A stretch of DNA of 64,000 nt from Hoplostethus atlanticus (lineage: Eukaryota > Chordata > Actinopteri > Trachichthyiformes > Trachichthyidae): NCBI GenBank assembly GCA_034670405.1, contig JAXDDX010000019.1:1616501-1680500 (forward strand), written 5' to 3'. The notes beneath the pieces are model-generated. The model saw nothing but the letters and a program-made list of their open reading frames with translations. It did not search any database and had not been told where the DNA came from. The position numbers were made by a program, and so were the translations under genes. Shown piece after piece: positions 1 through 26,385 of the stretch (its first letter is position 1; every line of letters starts with the position of its first letter).

Positions 1-389
1 GCAAACCTACCAGGGACCTTTGGTGTCTATGTATGTCAAATATTTGGAGTCAAATTATTACACTGTCAATAATAATACTTCAAATTTGTTTCTTTTGAAA
101 GAAAATAATCCAAAAACTGAAAGGGGAACTTGCAAGGTGAGGAGACAAGTCAGCTACTTCTGAATTCTTTTGACATTTGAGTGAACTCAAACAAACCAAG
201 TCGCTTTTCAAAGCAACTTCAGGTTTTTGGAAACAACTTCAAACATTTTTTTTTTTTTTTTCTTTCCTTCCCAAATGACAGCCCAGTTGGATGATCAGCA
301 ACACTGCATATCTTGGTCTCCGATGATGGTTAGACAGATGGTTACACCTCAGTGTGTGTGTGTGTGTGTGTGTGTGTCTGCTGCTACAG

Positions 390-14107
<13,718 letters not shown>

Positions 14108-17100
14108 TTGGACCGTTTTGTTTAGGTGTTTGTTTGTTTGTTGTTGTTTGTTTGATTTTTTTGTTTATTTTTTTCCTTTTTCCATTGGGTTTTTACGTGA
14201 TGGGAATATATCAAGAAAACAAAGACTGTAACAACAAAATAAAATAAAAAAAAAACGGACTGAGAAAGACTACCAATGCTTGGACCAACCTCTCGACAAA
14301 ATTCTTTTTATATATTTGGAGTCTTTGAATCCTTCGTACCAAACTTCTTTTTTTTTTTCAGAAGTATGTACTGTAATTGGGACTTGTTAATGTAATTTCC
14401 CAACATTTGCCCTCTCAATAATTTGTAAATAGAGAGATGCAGAGCCAGCAGTTGAACAAACAATACAGTATTTGCAAAAATCAACAATAGACACGAAAAA
14501 AAGTCAACGCAAAGATTTTTTTTAAATCGTAAAAGAAAAACTATCTTTAAGAAAAGTGAATAAACTTTATATTACACAGGCGGTCAGATAAGTGCAGGCA
14601 ATTCCTGATTCCATAAAACAAACTAATGTATGTTTGACTGGTACCCTATGCAGTATTAATGCATGTAATGATCAGCCATAGTGAAAAAAAAAAGATTCCT
14701 TTTTGCCTTGGGTTATATTACATTTTCAACGTGCAGATCAGAAGCTTTTTACAAAGAAAAAATCCTGTTGTGTATTTGTGTATAGTATTGATATCATAGT
14801 TGTTATGAACTATATTGCATATTGATCTGGTAAACCTTTATCCAAACATGCTCATTTAAAGTTGAGGACTTTGCCCTCTATTCAGGATGATTGTGACTCA
14901 GGTTCTGAATTTTGCTGTTTGGCATCTTTTTCTTGACAAAAGAAAAGTGTCATTGAAATATCCTTTGGAAATTTGACAAGCAAAAAGCACAAAAGTGAAT
15001 GAAACTGCCATTTTTTCACTTTACTCTTTTACCTTCTAGCAACAGCGCTTCAAGTGATAGCATGACAGAATTGCACTCTATTTAAAATTGATCAAATTCC
15101 TCTAAAACTGTCTTACTTTCATTTAAAAACAACTGCCAAGGGCCTTGCGGGCGATACAGTTACTCGATTCATGAAATATTATAATATTTTTGTACTCTGT
15201 CTTCAGGTATTCATTTTATTTCCTATTTCCTAACCTGTCTTGCTGAAAACATATTTATGCTCACAACACTATCAAAGAGGTCAAACTTTAGAACTCTATT
15301 GTGTTGATACAATGGTATACTGGAGTGATGACAGACATTGTTTGTACATAAGTACATAGTTGTGTACATACACATATACTGGGTGTACAACCAAAAATTA
15401 AAATGATCACATAGTCAGCATTTTGTGATTGTCATACTGACAATTAATAGTCAGACTACATAGTGCAAAAAAAAGAAAAAAGACATGACTTAAACAAACT
15501 AACCGAGAGATCAAGTTAAAAATAATGGATTAGTTTTTAACGTTTGACAGCATCTAAATACATTCCTTTTCAAAACATCAGACCATCTTGGAATTCCACC
15601 CTAGATACTGTATGTTCACTCTGCGTTTTAGAGCTACTGTATGCCAAGCCATATAAACGGCATGGGTTTCATTGATTCCATTGTGACGGACCATGACATG
15701 GCGGTATACCGGTCTGTTGACTAATAAGCACATACTAGCATTGAATGTATCAGTTCCATTCTTCAGGGAGAGGATAATGAGCCATGGTCATCATTTCTCC
15801 ATCAGAATCAGAATGTAACATGCCCATTCTCGTTTTGTGAATCACGCTTAATAGAGTAAGAAAGAGAGAGGAGGGTATGGGGAACGGGAGTGTGTGCATG
15901 CGTGTGTGTGTGTCAGAGAGAGAGAGAGAGAGCGAGCGAGACAGAGAGAAACACTGGGAGATGGATCAGGAGAGGCTGAGAGAGGAAGGGCGTGGGTAGA
16001 CCATGTATTTTTTTTTTTGCGCTGCTTGCTCGGCTATGGACAAATGTCAAACTATAATAATTTTGTGATAAAAATAGCTCTCCTCTATGACTCTTATTAT
16101 GATAAACTGTGCCATTCCACCATAGGTCGCAGAGCAATCAGTTGCAACTCATGGACGACGGTGTAAATTTGAAGCAGTCTCTTGTTCAGTCCAGTGTAAC
16201 ATACATACATCCACTATTCATGCATGTACAACATAAACATCCAAGCAATTTCTTAGTAACATTATACATGTAGAACAAAATATTTTGCTACTTGATAACT
16301 GTGTGTTTTGGTGTGACTGTGAGGATGGCAGTGCTTCATAATGTCGGTCTATACAACAGTCACTGATAGTCAGAGTTGGGATCAGTTCACCTTTAGCTCT
16401 TTCCATTCAGGAAGTGGATTTTTATTGTAAACTGGAAGTATGCAATTGTAAAGTTCTACGATGAAGAAAGCTTCTTGTATCCAGTCTGACAAATGACTAA
16501 GAACTGAATGTATTGTACTTTGACTGTTGTTGCACAGCTGCAATTTACTTTCTGGATCAATTGTATGAAACAGAATTGACCTCAACCCTGATTAATATAG
16601 GGCTCTGGTTTATTCCACATTCAAGTGACCACAAGTCCCTTTCTGGTTTCCAGTCCTGTTTTCTACTGTGTAGATGGGGCTGAGTGTAGATTTGGCCTGG
16701 GTCCCAAGCGGAAGACATCTCTAGTTACAAGATGAGTGTCAATTACAGACAAAAATAATATCTATTACCGTGAGCGATTTTCTTTCGACTGATCCGTAAA
16801 TAAGCAGAGACATCTCACTATAAGGGATGTCTTGACGTTGGGACGCAGCCTTGGTTTTGGGCACAAAGCAATGTTTCACAGTCTCATGTATTCAAGGTAG
16901 AGGTGCAATGTTATTATCGTGGACAGAGAACCAGTTTGTCCAAATAAATTTAAAGCTGCTCTATGTAGTTTGAGGAAATTTGACCCTATGAAGTGTCAAA
17001 ACAGTTGATGATATATAAAAAAAACATTCCAATAGGAAAACTGGATCCCTGGAACAGTGAAGATAGGAAATAACTGTTATGCTGCGGTGGTCTTACCCTC

Positions 17101-17670
17101 CCACCACATTTACAATACAAAGAAGCATTACTGGTTTGCTTTGCTTTAGAAGGTTATTTTTTGGGATATGTGGTGAGATTTGAAATAAGTGCAACGTGTT
17201 TGCAAATGTTATTATGAGTCATTTTTTTATTACCAAAACTACATAGTGCAGTTTAAGAGAGAAAGAGAGAGAGAGAGGCAACTGTTGCAAACTCTAGGTA
17301 CTTGTTTGTCATGCATGCATACAACTACAATTCGTTCCTGAGAAGAAGAAAAAAAAAAGTTTTGCAAACTCATTTATCTAAGAGCTGCCAATTGCTCGTT
17401 TTAGAGGTAACATCACACCAAGTGAGCCTACCTTAAAAAGACAAAAAAAACAACAAAAAAACAAAAAAAGAGTCAAAGAGTCATCAAAGACTTCAGGTGT
17501 TGTATGGCCTTGGTCCCATAATGGAATGTGAAATGTTCTGTGCTGCCACAAAATGTATTTAGGTTTAGATTTATACTGTATATCTATGTATGTTTCTCTT
17601 CCCCTTTTCAATAGATTATCATGTTAAACCATCAAATAAATGATATACATTGTACCTGTGTATTTGGTAT
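14108..17670 (+). other. gabrb: probable gabrb 3' UTR and downstream sequence
   Basis: A/T-rich, non-coding DNA follows the stop codon. Polyadenylation signals AATAAA occur near 14559 and near 17635, the latter followed by GT-rich DNA. Known GABRB 3' UTRs are long, so the distal site is plausible, but the real end cannot be fixed from sequence alone. A short TTAA-flanked MITE lies at 16951-17255 and a (GA)n run near 15917-15945. Confidence 0.55.
16951..17255. mobile_element. short MITE with about 20-bp terminal inverted repeats
   Basis: The left end 'taaagctgctctatgtagtt' pairs with the right end, which reverse-complemented reads 'taaactgcactatgtagttt'. Both ends abut TTTAA sequence, consistent with a TTAA-type target site. 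There is no coding capacity. It lies inside the putative gabrb 3' UTR. Confidence 0.75.
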
Positions 17671-17859
17671 TGTAAGCATGCATGCAGCTCCGTACGGCTA
17701 CCTGCATATACAGTATATGGCAAGACAATAAAATGAGCTACCGTGTAAGACATCCATAGCTGACAGAAATCTGGATTAGAACGCTTTAAAACTGATGAAT
17801 GTTATTTTGATCAGTTATACGGTGGTGGTGGTAGGCAATGTAGCACAGATTAATGTCTC

Positions 17860-18090
17860 CACCAGGGCACAGGAGCCGAAAGGTTAGCTGGCTTTAGCGG
17901 ATTTGTGATTCAAAAGGTCACCCGTTCAAATCCCAAGACTAGCTGAGACAATTTGGTCAGGCTAAGGGAATGAACCACTCTCAGTTTCCTGAAGTATTTC
18001 TGCTGAGAGGCCCTTGAGCAAGGCACTTAAGCTCCGTGGCCAACAGCACAGAATTAAAACTCCAATCTGCATTGTACTGCAAATGCCTTA
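17860..18090 (+). mobile_element. tRNA-derived SINE, diverged
   Basis: The segment has a tRNA-like head with B-box-like 'cgttcaaatccc' near 17924, then the body phrase 'cccttgagcaaggcactta' near 18012. That phrase is shared by fish V-SINE/DANA-type elements. The A box is weak. The ends are approximate. Confidence 0.65.
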
Positions 18091-21000
18091 TCTCATTGTA
18101 GTCAATACTTTTTTGTCACAGTACATTTGTTCAAGAAAAAGTAGGTGTAAATGCTTAAGAAACTTCAATAAGTACAATAAGTAAACTTAGTCTTTTGAAA
18201 ATGCTCTCAGAAGAGTGGATCAATGAAAGGAAGTTACACTGTGCATTTCCCAGTGTAATGTGTGTTTACAAAGGGAGTTGCTTGCTTTAAAGCTAATGAT
18301 TATAATTAGGCCAATGGAAGGAGGTCAGAACTGCCAAAGGGACCCACACAGGGTTATTTTTGATTTAGATACACAGGATCTGATAAAATGGGGGTAAGGG
18401 TGATCAGGGTCATCATGTGGGCAGCAATTTAGCTTATTATAAATTTAGCTTATAAGTCAAAAAAAGGAAAAGTAGAAAACAGGTAGCAAATACTAATACA
18501 TCATTACAACAGATGATTCTCAAGATAATCACCTTCAGTCTCAAAATCCATACACTAATCCATATGAAAACTGAGTTACATCTTTTATATGTCAAGTGAG
18601 TTCATGACCCTTTGAAACCTGATAAAACCCCATTGTATACATTTTGAAAATGCATGGGTGTAATTTAGGAAATACGCATTATTTTTCTTCATTCCTAAAA
18701 AAAAAACAAAAAAACCTTTGATTTCTGATATTATACTGATTTTGTCCAACAATCTCCACCATCAAGTACATCCATAGAATTCAAATAGGACGTCTTAAGC
18801 ACTGCCTCTAATAGAGGAATCCCTCTAGCAGCGTGATCACCTACCCTCTATTTCAGGTTTATGGATAATGGATATGGATATGGATATGGATATCACCATT
18901 TATGGATAATGACATGAAAAATGCTGAGCTTCGGCTGTCTTCCCCCTCCACGCCCCCTCCTTATCATATGAGTCCCTTGGGGTATGTGTGATAGATTTTT
19001 AATCTCTCTCTAACTTGGAGCCTTTATCATGTATACAGGAGTTCTAACCCCAAGGTGTACAGCACAGTTTATCATTAAACTAATCATTAAAAAAAATCAC
19101 TGTTCAGCAATTTGAAGGAGGCATGTTGTTGATAACAAGGCACATTTTTTTTCTTGCCCCATAGAGAAACACATCCGCCTCTTTGGACAGCTGAAAACGG
19201 GCTATTTTGAGGCCTCACTTTAGCAAGACTAGCCTAAAGATTAAAGAAGCAGGCCACTTGCAATGGGGAGTCACTGGTTTGAATCACCTCACTGGCTGGG
19301 AAAATCTGGGAAAGAAAAAGGCAATGAGAAACGCTCTCTTTTCCCTCAACAACTGTTGCTGAAGTGCTCCCAACTGTTCCAGTGGAGCTGCCAAGACAAA
19401 ACGACTGGGTTGTACTGGGCAGCTCCCAGATGTCATTGTGTGTAACTATGTGAATGTGTTACCAAACAGGTTTCATGTGGGATATCCAATCTATCAGTAC
19501 CTGCTCACTGTACATACAGTATTTTGCCTCTGTACTTACCTGCCATCCTATTCATAGAAATGAAATGAAAAAAACAGATTTGTATGAGAGGTTCTTCTGC
19601 TGTGAAACTCTTTCCGACACATCAAGTCCCAGATCATCCTGGCATTCACTTTGAGTTGGAAATAGCACTACCTCAGCATCCACATTGTCAATTTCTGTTG
19701 CTGTGTTGGAAATAGCCTCACAGGAACGAGGTGGTCGTTGAGAGGGTGACTGAGCTATTGTGATGGATGACCCCTGGCCAACGAGGTGCCAAGTCGCTGA
19801 TAAAAAGCACTCAAGAGGACCATAAAGCAGAAGTCACACAAAGGTTATCGGGGGTTACCCCTGCTTTTACAACCCGTATGCTCTCTCTTATAGACATCAT
19901 CATCCTGAAACCTGTAAAATGAGTACGCGATTCCCATATGAAAAACTAAAAAAGGATGGATGGATAAAATGGATAAAGGTGCAGCCTCTAGGTTCGAAGC
20001 CATTAACTGCCACAGTAAAAAGGGTCCACATCTCAACAATTACAAGTCACTTATGACTTTCATAAAACAGCCATAGAACGAATGTGAATGTTCAATAAAT
20101 CTTTTCTTCCTAAATCGATAATTATATTAGCAATTAGATGAAACTTTCATGATCCACATGGGAAAATCAAGTTCCTGCTGCAGCAAATACGAGGATACAG
20201 CAAAGAAAACAAATAGAGTATAAAGAATAGAGCAAATGTGGAGCATAATATTTATTATTACCTAGCAACCACCTAGTAACCCCTTAGCAAACACGTGCAC
20301 ACACACAGTACTACTGTTACAACTACTACTTCAAGTACTGCGACTACTTCACGTGTACGTTCATCAGGTATAACAACTTTGAACCTGCCTCTCTTCTCAA
20401 CACACTTTCCCCATCTTATCTTCAAATGGAAATGTAGCGCACTCGTTCCCAACAGTGTTGAGAGCTTCGCCGTGTTTTTAGCGGTCAGAGCACCAGCTTG
20501 CTAAAAGTTTGAAATATTTCAACTTTTAGCCAACGAGTGCCATGCAAACACATCTTCAATAGCCACGTAGAAACAGCAGCAGCCACCACCAGAGATCTCT
20601 TCAGCACTGCTCGTTAAAACCGAGGTGCCCCATGGACGTGGAGGCAAGTCGTTACAACGCGAGCGTGAGGGTTAGCAACAGATTTTGACCCGTTTGTGTT
20701 GCGCGCTTTTTCGACAAAAGTGTAAAAGTGCTGAACAGAGAAAGCCGAATTCTGGTTCACCCAACCTAATGATTGACCCAGATAACCGGACGAACCGAAC
20801 CGCTACGACGGATCCAGTCTGAGCGCCTCGTTGAGAAACTCGCTGCATTAATTCTTTCTGATGTCTTCTTCTTTCTCTCTCTCCCCTCCTTGCCTGCCAA
20901 CTGACATACTTTCTTTTAATTCAACAGCAGCGCAGCAAGCGATGGCGGGAGCGTGGGAGACAGTAGGAGGGAGAGAGAGAGAGAGAGAGACTGTTTCAGC

Positions 21001-23630
21001 ATCAAAAGACTGTCTTGGAGACTAGGGGGAATACATTGACTCTTCAATGTGCTTTTTGATGATGCCTTTCTGTTTTATGTACTCAATGACACACAACAGC
21101 AGCAGCCAGTATTAGCCTACTTCTCCCTTCACTACCCCCCCCCTCACTTTCTCTCTCTCTCTCTCTCACTGTCTCTTTCCCTCAGCCTTTCTCATCTCTT
21201 AATATACTCTGTCACTCACTATTCTCTCTCTCTCTCTCTCCGTCTCACACACATTCTCTCTTGTCTCTCATTATAACCTGCCTTTTATTTTGGATGACAC
21301 GTTTTCTTGTATCAGCTGGCAGGCACATTTGCTGCTACAGGATTTACTGTAGACAGACAATATTTTGATGGCTCATCGGATGGCCCCCTCCGGACAACGG
21401 GGGGTTGCGTACTTCTCTCGCCATGCGCCTCTTGCCAATAAACTTCTCTTGAAGAAGTAATTGCGTCTCTCCAAATCATTAAATATAAAACAAGTATTCC
21501 CCAAGTATCCAATAAGACGGAGAATGACATGCCCTATTATGTATGACCCAGAAACAAGTCACTCATATCTTGAGTCACATCCACTTACTGCAATCATCAA
21601 GGAAGAACAGGCACTGTGGAAAGTGATAAAAGAGAATATTGACCACTGTTTTGTTACTACTGTGGAGAGGCTGCACAAAGTAGAAAAAAACAGTAAAGAC
21701 GTACAGACCTAATTCATGCTGAATTTATCTGAATGTGATCTCAGCTCATTGATCTGCTGCCTTCATCTTTTCTATGGAGAATAACGTTAGGCTACTTAGC
21801 TTGCTAGTTGATGTTAGCAGCTGAACCGCTAGCAAACATAGCTTGTAGGATATTGTATACTGACATAGAAGAACTACAACAATATACAGTTCCTGTTTTA
21901 GTTATGTAGTGCTCAATAAAGAACAGCTATGCGGCAGAAATGCGGCAAAATTGAGAAAATATAACCTGCTAGCAGGATACACAACTCCCAATTGTATTTT
22001 TGTTTGCCTGTCACAATGTTAGCCATGTCAACTTTTATATGGGTGAGTTAGCTGTAGCGCACACTTGGATTGCCAGTATGTATCTTTTTCAAGAAAAGAG
22101 ATTTTAAAAAAGGGACTATTGTCTGTGTGCATGAGGCTAATATGTCTGACATCTCATGATAAATAGCCAGAGAAATTCATTGCGACGGCTTGTCCAATTA
22201 AGAAACTAAATCCCCGAGAGGAAATTGGGGTGTTGTCAGAAGCATAATGAAACAAAGAATGTAGACTAAAGCCACGCATTGAAAGCTTTTAAAAATAATG
22301 TTTGCTTGAAGAGTACTTTGGAACACCTTCAAAAACAGAACAACAAATACAAAAAAATGTTTTTGTTTTTGACTGTCTTCTACAATAAAAATCCTGTAGC
22401 TGCACATGTACTGTCACGGCTCCTGCCTACAACCTTTGTCTGTGTCTGCATTTTGGGTCCAGAAGACAACCTGACCTTAACATGTACCTTCCATCTGAAA
22501 AAGTTAAAAACAAAATGTATGCTGCATGATGGCAACGCAGCTGGTACTGCTGTGCAAAATGCCTTTCTGTTTGGGTATCAAAACACTTCCCTTAGTTTAA
22601 ACAACTACATACAGTCCAAATGATCAACTCCAGCATTGCACCAACTGAAGCTCTCTATAACAAAACTTAATTAGTGCACTTCCCATTTTACCACGGCTAT
22701 CTCATCCCAGGGCTCCAATTGCTGTCTACATCTCCATTTCTTGCATTCAGTCATAATTACAGCTCCTTCCACGGCCAAAAAGGTCCATCTTAACAAGTCA
22801 TTTTATCTTACAGTCAGTCTTTTCTTTTTGACATAAGATAATGTCACATGCTTCATGAAATATTGAAGACAATTTGAAATACGTTGCATTGGAAACTGTT
22901 GAAACGATCAAACCTCACTCACAGCTTTATTCCTCCCCACTTGTTATGATTTAAAGATGGAATACAAGATGAAATGACTTGTTACACTGACATTTTTTGC
23001 AGTGTGCATTTCCATTTCCTGTGTTCAGACATCATTACAGCTCTTTGGGATTTACCCTGATAGGCCTCAATCACAGAACAGGGTGTTTGCATGACAGAGT
23101 GGGAATGAAAGAGAGCAAGAGAGAGAGAGGAAAGTAATCCCAGAGAGCGTTGAGTCTCAGCCTGTCCTCCCATTTGTTCTCCCCATGACAGGAGCAATTC
23201 TATTCCCTGGGCTCATTATGATCGGAACAAAGTGAGCTGTGGCTGCCAGAGAGAGAGCGAGAGAGAGAGAGACAGAGAAAAGACGTGAGAAAGAGAGACA
23301 GAGAGGTAGGGAGAGAAAAAGTAGGTGGATGAATTTAGACACAGACGTAACTTTGATTTATGCCACCACACACCTCCGAAAGGTTAACTCTGTCTCTTAT
23401 ATCATTCTGGTTCTGTTAAACAGCCCCTCTACACCAGACAAAGGGATCAAATCCAATTTATTTCGAGGTGCATTTCACACAGTCAGTGTTGGAACGGTCT
23501 TGAAAGAGACATTGAGAGCAATGTGGAAAGCAGAGAGGTTAACGTAATAATAAGAATCTTAAAACCACAATAGAGCAAAGAGAAAACCTAATACAAGCGC
23601 AAACCAGGCCACTAACAAGAACAACCACGT
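18091..23630. other. intergenic, no gene recognised
   Basis: Unique, A/T-leaning sequence contains short tandem repeats: (GGATAT)n near 18862-18890, (GA)n near 20970-20989, CT-rich DNA at 21150-21270 and (GA)n near 23250-23275. Two related segments of about 35 bp occur near 22732 and 23010. Reading frames present are short and unrecognised. Confidence 0.7.
21140..21270. repeat. (TC)n/CT-rich tract
   Basis: The tract has a C-run followed by clean TC runs near 21150-21167 and 21223-21240. Confidence 0.9.
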
Positions 23631-23631
23631 A

Positions 23632-23800
23632 TTTCTATTCAGGGTCACGCAGGGGGCTGTCCAGGGAAATACCCTGGACAGATTGCCAGTCCATCACAGG
23701 GTGAACACACAGACAGGCAAACACACCTCTGGGCGATTTAGAGTCTCCAGTCCACCTGACTTGCATGTCTTTGGGATGTGGGAGCGCTGGGAGGAAACCC
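23632..23800. mobile_element. dispersed repeat fragment common in fish genomes
   Basis: The phrases 'agtccatcacagggtgaaca', 'gatttagagtctccagtcca' and 'catgtctttgggatgtggga' resemble a widespread teleost interspersed repeat, probably a LINE 3' region. This is from memory and the family is not assigned. Confidence 0.5.
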
Positions 23801-24117
23801 AATGCTAACAACATGCACACACCACACAGAAAACACCACAGCTGAGATTCAAAACCAGGATCTATTCAGAAAAACTAAATACAGCATAGTGCAGAAGTGT
23901 ACACATGCATGCTTGTGAACCAGTGAGCATGTATGTATGTGTGTGTGAACATGTAAAGAGGAAGAGAGCAAGATCAAGGAAACTCATTAGCCATATTCCC
24001 ACAGCATCTCCTGGAAGATCGGTATAAAAACACTATATAACATTACAATAAATATAAATAAACAATAAAAAGTAAGAAGAATTTCTCCCAAAAAATGATT
24101 GATATTTTGTGAGAACA

Positions 24118-24258
24118 CAGGTTGGTTCTCAAACCTCTCCTCGGGGCACCCGAGCCATTCCATGTATTTGTTAAATTCCACCACCAGCACACCTGATTCA
24201 ACTTAATGAGGTATTGATTAGCTGGGGTGCCTCGAGGAAAGGTTTGGAAATGGCTAAG
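24118..24258. mobile_element. small MITE, imperfect terminal inverted repeats
   Basis: The left end 'ggttctcaaacctctcctcg' and the right end, reverse-complemented 'tttccaaacctttcctcgag', form imperfect inverted repeats around a short spacer. There is no coding capacity. The look is hAT-like, but no clear 8-bp target duplication was found. Confidence 0.55.
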
Positions 24259-24339
24259 CTAACACAGTTTGACAGACAGATCATAGATCATAGTTTCACA
24301 TCAACAAGGCAATACCTCAGCGAGCAATAGCCCGCCGAA

Positions 24340-25010
24340 CCGGATTTTCAAGATGTGGTGTTGCTGGAGACAGAAAATGCAGCGGAAGACCCAAAAAGCA
24401 TCTGCATTTGATGCACAGTACTTAAAGGTCACTTCAATGATTTTATTATTAGTACTTGCTCAGCATCTGGCACCAAAGTACACAAAAGACGATAAAGCAT
24501 GGATCGACAGCCAGTGGCAGAAAGTCTTATGGAGCAATGAGCGGCAATTTGACATTTTTGGTTCACAAAGACGTCAGTACATCAGAATTAGAAATATATT
24601 GATACCTGTCTGCAGCCTTCTGTGAAGCACTCTGCCGTGGTCTGGGGGGCATTTCAGCCACCGGTGTAGGGGATATGGTCAAAAATCGATGGAATTGTTA
24701 ATGCTGAGAAATATAAACAGATCTTGATTCACCATGTTGTACCTTTGGGAAAATGACTGATTGGCAAAAACTTTATCTTTCATCACGATAATGACCCAAA
24801 CATGATTAAGACCTACTTGCAGTGGAAATCTGCAGATGGAGCACTCACAGTATTAGATTGGCCACCTCAGAGCCCCGACCTCAACATAACCGAAGCCGTG
24901 TGGGATCACTTGGACAGGGAAAGTCGACAAAAAGCAGCCAAAATCAAAAGTCTACCAAAGAGAAAGGCTTCAGTTTTGCATTGTAAGGGAGGCCACACAA
25001 AATACTGACT
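24340..25010 (+). pseudogene. Tc1/mariner transposase relic
   Basis: Tc1-type transposases cut and paste DNA through a DDE catalytic triad. Here a GRPKK-like linker encoded near 24378 is followed by KVLWSNERQFDIFG (24516-24560), HDNDPKH-like residues (about 24785) and the highly diagnostic WPPQSPDLNITEAVWDHLDR (about 24860-24918). These pieces are in order but in different frames, with intervening stops, so the copy is dead. Terminal inverted repeats of the parent element were not located. It is the only transposase-type gene remnant of this class seen in the window. Confidence 0.88.
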
Positions 25011-25405
25011 TGTTTTAAAAACACAATAAGTTTTTTTTTTTAACAAATAAACACAAAACAAAAAATCTATCTAATTCTGAAATACGCAACAGCCAATATT
25101 ATTCTCAAAACTATGTTTAATAATAATGTGTTGAACACGTTTTTGACACTGTACAATCAACCTAAGCAATGAAAACTATGAAAATGCCATTGTAAAAATG
25201 ACACCAAAAAATGGGCATGTTTGTATTTCTCAAGAGTGAGAAAAAAAATGAATTAGATGATCAATAATTGTATTATCATTTTAAAGGAGAATTGAGATAC
25301 AATGTTTTGCCAGGATGGTGGGAGAATACATAAAATAACCTTGTGTTTTATGCCCTCTGCTGGATGTTTCGAGTATGTACAGTATGCATACTGTATATTG
25401 TCAAC

Positions 25406-25436
<31 letters not shown>

Positions 25437-26110
25437 ACAGGTGTGTATGTGTGGTTAATGTTCTCTGTTTTCACATTTCTTGCTAATTAACTGCTGCTTG
25501 TAACTCATGCTGATGGTTACTTGAAAGACATTTTGTTGAGCCTGTCGATCGGGCCATACACACAATAATTACACATTTAATTACTCCATGTTTACTGTAC
25601 AGGGGCCAATTTCATGCAGACGGTTTCTGCTTATATACTCCATTACCTCTCCATTCCTCCTACCACCAGGGTTGGGGAGGTTGACTGCATGTGTTCAGCT
25701 ACTAGCTTAACTACATTTTGCAGTATAGCCCAGTTTCATCGTGGCAGCTTTTTATTCAACAACTTTTAGACATGTTGTTACTTCTTATGTATATGCAGTA
25801 TTTTTGCATGTCTAAACATTTTTTGGCAGCATTTGCATTGTTTGTGAATACTGTAATGAAACCTATGCATCTCTTATACCATATTTTCTTTGTTTTTGAA
25901 GGCGTTCCACTCTTCAAGAAAAATAAATGAATCCTTGCTGTGGCCTCGATGAGTTAAGCACCAAACTGAATAAATCACTTTCACATGAAGTTAAGGCCAA
26001 ACCTTTAATTCCTCGTGCTCTGAAAGAACAATGGGTTTCTCCTTTCCCAAATGGCCCGGGCCAGGGGATCCCACTGGTTTGGCATAACATTTTAATATAA
26101 ATAGATGGCC
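25011..26110. other. intergenic, no gene recognised
   Basis: A/T-rich DNA includes a C-run and (AC)n at about 25404-25440. The ORFs are short and unrelated to any family I recognise. Confidence 0.7.
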
Positions 26111-26385
26111 ATTTGCTACTCTCTATTGACGATTGGTATATTACAATAGTGCTTCAGTTCATGAAAGCTTTTACATTTGCTTTTACATGTCCTCTGGCAC
26201 ACAGGAAGTGATGCATTTTATGTTTCCAGCAGCAGCAACTGCGGTTTGTTTGGAATAAACCGAAGAGGAACTGGGTAGTTAGCATGAGCAGCGATAGCCA
26301 CCGTGGCTGAACAGACAAAGAAAAAGAGCGCCACCTACAGAAACTCAAACTCAAACAGAAAATCCAAGGAAAATCAAAATCTTAC
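26110..26385 (+). repeat. dispersed repeat family, copy 1
   Basis: Shared phrases 'cacaggaagtgatg', 'gtagttagcatgagcagcga', 'agccaccgtggctgaacaga' and 'gcgccacctacaga' recur at 63525-63780 in the same orientation, and reversed at about 58450-58615 and 61490-61690. There is no coding content. The class is unknown, probably a MITE or SINE-like unit. Confidence 0.85.
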
